Part shown: positions 59,587 through 64,000 of the stretch, piece after piece
Layout of the letters: each line of letters begins with the position of its first letter
Position numbering within the stretch: position 1 is the first letter of the stretch
From: Candidatus Thorarchaeota archaeon
GTDB taxonomy: Archaea; Asgardarchaeota; Thorarchaeia; Thorarchaeales; Thorarchaeaceae
Reading direction: 5' to 3'
DNA: 64,000 bases
NCBI GenBank assembly: GCA_019057475.1
Contig: DXJO01000006.1
Coordinates: 132,984 to 196,983 of the forward strand
Notes under the pieces: model-generated
Databases searched by the model: none
The model's input: the letters and a program-made list of their open reading frames with translations, nothing else
Told to the model about the DNA's origin: nothing
Translations under genes and position numbers: made by a program

Positions 59587-59943
59587 CTAATCGGCAGATA
59601 ACGCGCCAGCTATGAATGTGTCTATCATCCTGCATGCGGGGCATCCGTGGTTCCTATACTCTAAGCCTGCCAAGGCACCCACCATGATTTTCTCCAATGC
59701 CAATGTCAAGCGTGACTTCCTTTGGAGGTTCAGCTTAAACCCGGACTTCTCGGAAGATGCTTCGAGTGCTGCCACCTGCTGTTTGAACTGTTCTATTGTC
59801 ATGAGGAAGTTGAAGTGACACACGCTGATTGGCGCTACATGCTCATTGAGATATACTACTGCATATCCATTGATCCCGTCATCCTGCTCTCTGAATTTGA
59901 TGTCCATCTGACGGATATCATTGGCCTCCATAAATACACTCAT
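59587..59943 (-). CDS. Uncharacterised protein with C-terminal CPxC
   Basis: A 118-residue protein, unrecognised. The first half is beta-rich (MDIKFREQDDGINGYAVVYL) with SVCHFNFLMTIEQFKQQVAA, then a basic linker, a hydrophobic helix (LALEKIMVGALAGLEY) and CPACRMIDTFIAGAL. The CPxC could bind metal or redox-cycle. It is on the same strand as the ArsA cluster but separated by about 140 bp. The tail-to-tail contact with the acetyltransferase gene leaves no intergenic space. Confidence 0.55.
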   Translation of the reverse strand: MSVFMEANDIRQMDIKFREQDDGINGYAVVYLNEHVAPISVCHFNFLMTIEQFKQQVAALEASSEKSGFKLNLQRKSRLTLALEKIMVGALAGLEYRNHGCPACRMIDTFIAGALSAD

Positions 59944-60082
59944 TTTGGGTTCTCACCAAGGGATCTACTTAACACACCTCAGTTCGCCGCTTTTTAGAAC
60001 TTGCATTGCTGCAAATCAGTATGGTTTTGTGCCTACGGCGAGCGTCAAGACATTGAAGACCCAGGGAATTGGTCCCTATTCG

Positions 60083-60274
60083 TCACGGTCCGGAAAATGA
60101 CTGAGAGAGGAGCCAGATCAGCAACGCGATAAGCGCTAGCAGAAACGCGCCTGTCAAGACCCAGCGCCAATCATCTCCCTCACCGAAGTCTGGCCAGCAA
60201 AACTGCTGGAAAGCCGTCCCCCTTCCGAAGAGTCTGCACGTCTTGGGAACCGGGGCTTTTGCAAATGCAAGCAT
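60083..60274 (-). CDS. Small protein with C-terminal membrane anchor, downstream of ArsA-like genes
   Basis: A 63-residue protein, the last gene of the minus-strand ArsA cluster, 64 bp after the preceding stop. The first 35 residues are hydrophilic with two Cys; residues 38-57 (VLTGAFLLALIALLIWLL) form a single hydrophobic helix followed by only seven polar residues. That is the topology of a tail-anchored protein, the client class of Get3. GAGG nine nt before the ATG gives weak translational support. Could be a chance frame; its position beside Get3-like genes makes it worth attention. Confidence 0.42.
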   Translation of the reverse strand: MLAFAKAPVPKTCRLFGRGTAFQQFCWPDFGEGDDWRWVLTGAFLLALIALLIWLLSQSFSGP

Positions 60275-60338
60275 AGTCCTTCGCCTCGCGATCGTCTACT
60301 GCTCCGTTGGATATACGAGCCATGCTAAATTCTCTTAC

Positions 60339-61349
60339 CTAGTCTGGCTTGAACTTCTGCATGTCCTCACAGACTTTTGCGATTCCATCAACGCCTAACA
60401 CTTCCGTGGAATACAGAGGGATGTACGCGCTGACCAAGTCTCCGAGTTGATTGTGAATCATGTCCATGTATCGATCTTGCTGTTTGAAGCTATTCTTCAT
60501 ATACTCGGTAGCATCCGCTTCTGCAACTGCTCGTGGAATAATGCGATTCACGAAGACACCGCCCACGGGGATATCGAATGCTCGTACCATCTTGATGAAG
60601 CGTTCTACTACTGCGATGGGAAGTGCCAACGGGATCGTGACAAAGATGAACGCAGTCTTCTCAGCGTCGTTGAGGATTGCTTTTGCTTTCTGCATCTTCT
60701 CATGTTGACGCAGCAAGTCTGCCATCATCGGGTCTTTCTCAACTTCCTCCTTAATTTTGTCCTTTCGGAAGGACAGTTTCACACGGAGCGATAATGCTTC
60801 CTTCCTGCTCTCAATCATGCGGCCCAGCCAAAGGTCATAGATCTTGCTCAGACCGAGCAAGCGAATTGCATTGGCTACTGCCGCACAATCGAAGATGATG
60901 ATGTCGTAGTTCTCCTCCTTTTCAAGCATTATATCAGTCATGGTGTCGAACTGGGCAGACTCCTCGAAGGCGGGATTCGTGGCGGCAATCTCAATGAATG
61001 AAGCAGGATCGACTGGAATATCCGCCCACTTGAGAAATGACGTGATGCGCTCTGTCAGCTGTTCCCTGTATACCTCAATCTTTTTTTTGATATCTACCTC
61101 TACAGCCCACAGATTCTCAAGCCCTTCGATTTTCTGAACTCCGCGTCCCCAGATATCTTGGCCATAGAGGCTGGTAAGGGAGTGAACCGGGTTCAGCGAG
61201 GCAACAAGAGTCTTCTTGCCCTGCGTGGCGAAATAATGCCCAATGGCAGCAGCACTGATTGTCTTGCCAACTCCGCCTTTACCTCCGGTAAAGAAGAACT
61301 TGATTGATGGATGCTTTTCTACGAACTCTTTGAATGTAGGTGCTGTCAT
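60339..61349 (-). CDS. ArsA/Get3-like ATPase with altered switch I (paralogue 1)
   Basis: A 336-residue ATPase of the ArsA/Get3 family. The deviant Walker A is TGGKGGVGKT (residues 21-30). Switch I, normally STDPAHxLSD, reads SLNPVHSLTS: the catalytic Asp is Asn53 (codon at 61193-61191). Switch II is DCAAVANAIRLLGL instead of DTAPTGHTLRLL, lacking its Gly-His. In Get3, Asp-to-Asn at this position blocks hydrolysis while allowing ATP-bound closure. The P-loop is intact, so nucleotide binding is expected. There is no CxxC. It starts 4 bp after paralogue 2, and the two probably form a heterodimer. A terminal segment VNRIIPRAVAEADATEYMKN is typical of the family. Confidence 0.9.
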   Translation of the reverse strand: MTAPTFKEFVEKHPSIKFFFTGGKGGVGKTISAAAIGHYFATQGKKTLVASLNPVHSLTSLYGQDIWGRGVQKIEGLENLWAVEVDIKKKIEVYREQLTERITSFLKWADIPVDPASFIEIAATNPAFEESAQFDTMTDIMLEKEENYDIIIFDCAAVANAIRLLGLSKIYDLWLGRMIESRKEALSLRVKLSFRKDKIKEEVEKDPMMADLLRQHEKMQKAKAILNDAEKTAFIFVTIPLALPIAVVERFIKMVRAFDIPVGGVFVNRIIPRAVAEADATEYMKNSFKQQDRYMDMIHNQLGDLVSAYIPLYSTEVLGVDGIAKVCEDMQKFKPD

Positions 61350-61353
61350 CTTT

Positions 61354-62361
61354 CTAATCCTCCGTTATTTTGCCATCCCAATTCATCATAATGTCACCCA
61401 CTTCGGCAATCATTTTCAGTCCCTTGGGTTCCCGATCAAACATTGGGATTACTGCACAAACATAGTTGCCCAATTCCTTCTCGATTTGAACCAAGTATTT
61501 TTGCTGCATCTCTATGCGTTCACGTAGAAAGTCGCCCAGGTCATCACGCTTGAGAAGTTCCCGAGGATAGACCTGGTTGACAACAACCCCAGTAAGGGTG
61601 ATGTCCATCTGCGCAAACATATCCAGCGCACGCCTGGTGTCCAAGATTGCCATCTTCTCTGGGACAATGACCATGTAGAACGCTGTTCTCTTGCTATCAG
61701 TAAGGAGGTCCTGGAAAAAGCCAAGTTTCTTACGGATTTCCTGCAGCTCGTTAAGCATCTCATCTTGACCGGAAGCTGCTCCCTTCTGTTGAATTCGGTA
61801 TGCAGAATCACCGTATTCTTGGGCCATTCTTCGCGTTTCTTCCATCTTGTCAATCCACATATCTAGTATCCGCGCCATTGATACCATTCTGATTCCGTGA
61901 CCAAATGGAGGCATATCAAACACGTAAAAGTCGAATTCCTGAGACGCTAGAAGACCTGCCATGGCGTCGTAGGTGGCTGACTCGTGCATCGCCGGTTCAG
62001 CTGCGGCTGCAGTTATGTACTCATCAATCTCTCTTGGAATCTCATCGATTCCGTACATGTCCTTGATCTTCTGGCGAATCTCTTCCTGAAAGATGGCTAT
62101 TCGCTTATCAGCGTCTATCTCCATTACATACAGGCTCTCTTGTAGCTCCTGTCTACCCTTCCCAAAGATGTCTTTCTCGAAGATATCGGATAGCGACGCC
62201 TGCGGATCGGTACTGAAGCAGAGAGCCCGCCGACCCTTCTTTGCCAGCCAAGATGAGAGGGCAGCGCTGCATGTTGTCTTGCCCAATCCACCCTTGCCGG
62301 CGAACACTGCGATTTTCGTATCGTGATTAGATGAATAATAGTCACTCATTTTCGAAGTCAT
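61354..62361 (-). CDS. ArsA/Get3-like ATPase with complete hydrolytic Asp (paralogue 2)
   Basis: A 335-residue ATPase, paralogue of the gene downstream. Walker A is AGKGGLGKTT (21-30). Switch I reads STDPQASLSDIF: Asp52 is retained but the usual His is Ala. Switch II reads DMPPFGHGIRMVSM with Gly-His kept. A long helical segment (residues 165-215) lies where Get3 has its client-binding helical domain. GAGGTGAGG precedes ATG 62361. Together with paralogue 1 it would give one competent and one impaired site. Similar unequal ArsA pairs exist in mycobacteria (Rv3679-Rv3680), where they act as heterodimers. Confidence 0.92.
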   Translation of the reverse strand: MTSKMSDYYSSNHDTKIAVFAGKGGLGKTTCSAALSSWLAKKGRRALCFSTDPQASLSDIFEKDIFGKGRQELQESLYVMEIDADKRIAIFQEEIRQKIKDMYGIDEIPREIDEYITAAAAEPAMHESATYDAMAGLLASQEFDFYVFDMPPFGHGIRMVSMARILDMWIDKMEETRRMAQEYGDSAYRIQQKGAASGQDEMLNELQEIRKKLGFFQDLLTDSKRTAFYMVIVPEKMAILDTRRALDMFAQMDITLTGVVVNQVYPRELLKRDDLGDFLRERIEMQQKYLVQIEKELGNYVCAVIPMFDREPKGLKMIAEVGDIMMNWDGKITED

Positions 62362-62409
62362 AATGCCTCACCTCTAAGTATGAATGCTGGAACTAGTGGA
62401 CCAGCTACC

Positions 62410-62700
62410 TTAGAACAATGCGTCAGTGAAATCACGTTCCTTGAATAGAGACCGTTTCCAGGTCTTGATATTCGGAACTGCATACGGTAACAGTTTCAAC
62501 GAGTAGTACGGAGGAAGGATGGGAATACCCAACATGTCTCCCAAGGTGATGAGCATAAATAAGTGTTCGAGATACATACGAGTCTTCAAGGCGTACCGCG
62601 TCATACCTTGCATTGCCATACCATAGAAGAAGTCCTTCACAGCTTCCTTTGCACCGCCCCTTTTCTTATCAGGGGCATCCTTGTCTTTTTTTTTCCCCAT
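62410..62700 (-). CDS. Small hydrophobic protein, ArsA-cluster paralogue A
   Basis: A 96-residue protein with a Lys/Asp-rich N-terminus and a hydrophobic C-terminal half. It shares with the protein at 62906 the pattern ITLGxxLGxPxLxxYYS, then a Pro, W-x-R-x3-KERD and DxxF at the end, so they are paralogues. One or two membrane-associated helices are likely (HLFMLITLGDMLGIP; LKLLPYAVPNI). It starts at ATG 62700 (a TTG at 62712 is in frame) and lies 48 bp before the ATPase genes. A TTTATTGG box about 95 bp upstream may be its own promoter. Function unknown; a membrane partner or client of the ATPases is likely. Confidence 0.72.
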   Translation of the reverse strand: MGKKKDKDAPDKKRGGAKEAVKDFFYGMAMQGMTRYALKTRMYLEHLFMLITLGDMLGIPILPPYYSLKLLPYAVPNIKTWKRSLFKERDFTDALF

Positions 62701-62905
62701 AGGAACCACCAATTGGTCGAAAGCTGGGAAACCTATATCTGTTGTGATACTTTTGGCGCTGTGGAAATATCAACCTTGATGCATGAAACCAATAAATCTC
62801 TTCATGTTCTTGCGCTATCATGAGCATGTAGGACGCCATTAGATGCTGGTATTCATGCTTTGAACTGGTTCATATTGGGGCGTTTTTCTGTAAGGTCTAT
62901 GTTGC

Positions 62906-63214
62906 CTATTCAAACATTCTGTCAAGCATGTCCCGCTCCTTTAATACTCGTCTTCGCCAAGAAAAAAATTGCGGAAGCAGGTGCACCAAGACTATTCGAG
63001 AGTAATATGTCGACAAAGTGGGGTACCCCAGCAGGGTGCCCAGGGTTATAAAGATTAGAGCATTGTCGTAGTGCGATTTCGTCTTTCTGAGAGGCTCTGC
63101 AAGACTCAGCTTCTGAGCCTGCCAAATGCCGGCTAAGATTGCTCTTATCGACTTAGTTATCCGCAAACGAGTGTCATCCATGTAACCTATAGAGCATCCG
63201 CCCAATAAACGCAT
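62906..63214 (-). CDS. Small hydrophobic protein, ArsA-cluster paralogue B
   Basis: A 102-residue protein, the first of the cluster on this strand. Its C-terminal 60 residues match paralogue A: FITLGTLLGYPTLSTYYS, then LLPQFFSWRRRVLKERDMLD and a final Met-Phe-Glu. The N-terminus is basic. Two starts are possible, ATG 63214 and ATG 63181 (MDDTRLRITKSI). It is separated from paralogue A by a 205-bp gap that holds nothing else I can support. A 14-bp palindrome lies 18 bp upstream. Confidence 0.68.
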   Translation of the reverse strand: MRLLGGCSIGYMDDTRLRITKSIRAILAGIWQAQKLSLAEPLRKTKSHYDNALIFITLGTLLGYPTLSTYYSRIVLVHLLPQFFSWRRRVLKERDMLDRMFE

Positions 63215-63231
63215 GGGTCATGCGAATGAAG

Positions 63232-63245
63232 CTTCAAGCTTGAAG
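63232..63245. promoter_or_regulatory. Perfect 14-bp palindrome upstream of the ArsA cluster
   Basis: CTTCAAGCTTGAAG is its own reverse complement, 17-31 bp upstream of the ATG at 63214. Its position after the CstA-gene terminator makes it a possible operator of the small-protein/ArsA genes. Confidence 0.4.
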
Positions 63246-63251
63246 GCTGTA

Positions 63252-63309
63252 AAGGGAAAGAAAAAAGGGAATGCAGATCCGGCACCCATGATTGACACGG
63301 ACACCGGAT
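63252..63309 (-). terminator. Terminator of the CstA-like gene
   Basis: On the minus strand ATCCGGTGTCC pairs with GGGTGCCGGAT: 11 bp with three G-U pairs and an 11-base loop. It is followed after CTGCATTCCC by six T residues and more pyrimidines. It lies 51 bp after the stop of the CstA-like gene. Confidence 0.65.
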
Positions 63310-63360
63310 TGCACTCGTTGAGAGGGACTTGAACGTCTAGGCTTTTCTGTTGAAATGCTC

Positions 63361-64000
63361 CTATGCTTCAGTCTCTCCTATTGGGCCACGTTTCAACGCC
63401 GCCCAAGCGTCCACGAACACCAATACTCCGAGTATGATCAGGATGACTGTAATTCCAATAAATGTAACAGTCAACGCCTGAGCTGGCAAGATGTTCCCTG
63501 CTGCCGCCGCGTCTCCAATCCAGCTCCCAGCCCTAGCGTAGTAGTACGGCGCAGTGGTGAGCGCTCTTACGAAGACCCAACACTCCCATACGAGTGCAGC
63601 CAAACAGGTTACAATCATGAAGAGTGCAGGAATCAACGTGTAGTGCGTTGGCTTCTTGGCGCGTGCTAAGTAAACAGAACCAAGCATTAGGCAAAGACCT
63701 GCGAGCAGTTGGTTGCTTCCACCGAATAGCAGCCAAATGTGATACCAAGCACCAGTGGCCGCGAAGATGAATGCAATGAGACAACCAATGAAGGCGCCTA
63801 TCCATTTATTCCTGAACAGCGGTGCGATTGGTGAAGTACCAGCAAGGTCAGCGGCTGCCATCCTAAAGAATCGCGGCATCAATTGCAGTACGGTGATGGC
63901 ATACAGCTCCAGTACCATTGCAAAAAAGGCAATAAGAATCACGCTTGACACTGCTGACCCACCAAATAGACCTTGGGTAAGGATTGTGGCACCCACTGGG
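63361..64000 (-). CDS. cstA: CstA-family carbon starvation protein, C-terminal part (5' end outside window)
   Basis: The last 212 or so residues of a CstA-family membrane protein; the frame runs off the right edge. Seen are AFFAMVLELYAITVLQLMPR, IGCLIAFIFAATGAWYHIWL, then LFGGSNQLLAGLCLMLGSVY (a typical CstA segment) and two further helices, with a charged tail ending in GETEA. Bacterial CstA and its relatives import peptides or pyruvate; the archaeal substrate is uncertain. A good terminator follows the stop. Confidence 0.88.
   Translation of the reverse strand, partial: PVGATILTQGLFGGSAVSSVILIAFFAMVLELYAITVLQLMPRFFRMAAADLAGTSPIAPLFRNKWIGAFIGCLIAFIFAATGAWYHIWLLFGGSNQLLAGLCLMLGSVYLARAKKPTHYTLIPALFMIVTCLAALVWECWVFVRALTTAPYYYARAGSWIGDAAAAGNILPAQALTVTFIGITVILIILGVLVFVDAWAALKRGPIGETEA

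Noticed and set aside
1..64000. tRNA, rRNA, insertion sequence, integrase or CRISPR array
   Set aside because: I looked for T-loop GTTCGAATC-type words, transposase or integrase genes, and regularly spaced identical repeats and found none that hold up; tRNA genes with introns could still be missed by eye.

Overview
The window reads as chromosomal DNA of an archaeon, most likely an Asgard archaeon of the Thorarchaeia/Lokiarchaeia kind. Seen directly: two Rab/Ras-type small GTPases in tandem, a single-domain gelsolin-like protein, a roadblock-like protein, an Oxa1/EMC3-type DUF106 membrane protein, two ArsA/Get3-like ATPases, archaeal regulators (TrmB, HTH_10, AbrB-PhoU), a geranylgeranyl-reductase-family flavoprotein, TATA-like boxes and T-tract terminators. 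The placement is an inference; there is no rRNA gene to prove it. I saw no tRNA, rRNA, CRISPR array, insertion sequence or prophage. Both ends cut genes: adenine deaminase at the left, a CstA-type carbon starvation protein at the right.

Layout. 0-8 kb: adenine deaminase C-terminus, a pair of zinc-finger membrane proteins, a VIT1/CCC1-like transporter, a gelsolin-like protein, a winged-helix regulator and two amidohydrolases (one SsnA/MtaD-like). 7.8-8.3 kb is a non-coding, partly GC-rich gap. 8.3-18.6 kb: a beta-helix surface protein, a HEAT-repeat protein with an MCM-like winged helix and its basic neighbour, a dimethylargininase-like hydrolase, a MoaD/ThiS-like protein, an SGNH hydrolase, a DUF362 iron-sulfur protein, an MFS carrier and the DUF106 protein. 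18.7-28 kb: a spore-photoproduct-lyase-like radical SAM protein lacking one cluster cysteine, more MFS carriers, an ArsR-type fusion protein, an 18-unit leucine-rich-repeat protein, a SnoaL-like protein and an alpha/beta hydrolase.

28.2-34.4 kb is a BMP-type (nucleoside) ABC importer: binding protein, terminator, then ATPase and two permeases. With adenine deaminase and the SsnA/MtaD-like hydrolase it suggests purine or nucleoside salvage. 34.4-38.4 kb: a roadblock-like/membrane/winged-helix operon and a secreted-protein operon ending in a strong terminator. 38.4-45.4 kb: an agmatinase-type enzyme, then a compact run of TrmB regulator, geranylgeranyl reductase, M23-like protein, radical SAM protein, lipoate ligase, lipoate ligase C-domain and FAH-family enzyme; this looks like a lipoyl-assembly cluster joined to a lipid reductase. 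45.4-53.7 kb: DMT transporter, HTH_10 regulator, an HExxH membrane protein, a coiled-coil/winged-helix protein, a zinc-ribbon protein and the two GTPases.

53.7-59.6 kb: a folded-looking non-coding element, a TATA box and a perfect inverted repeat before an AbrB-PhoU regulator, then a solitary DNA methyltransferase, a phospholipase-D-like surface protein with four Ig-like repeats and a GNAT acetyltransferase. 59.6-63.2 kb, minus strand, is the most striking cluster: two paralogous small hydrophobic proteins, two ArsA/Get3-like ATPases (one with Asn in place of the catalytic switch I Asp) and a small protein with a C-terminal membrane anchor. I propose it as a candidate undescribed asymmetric Get3-like membrane-protein handling system.
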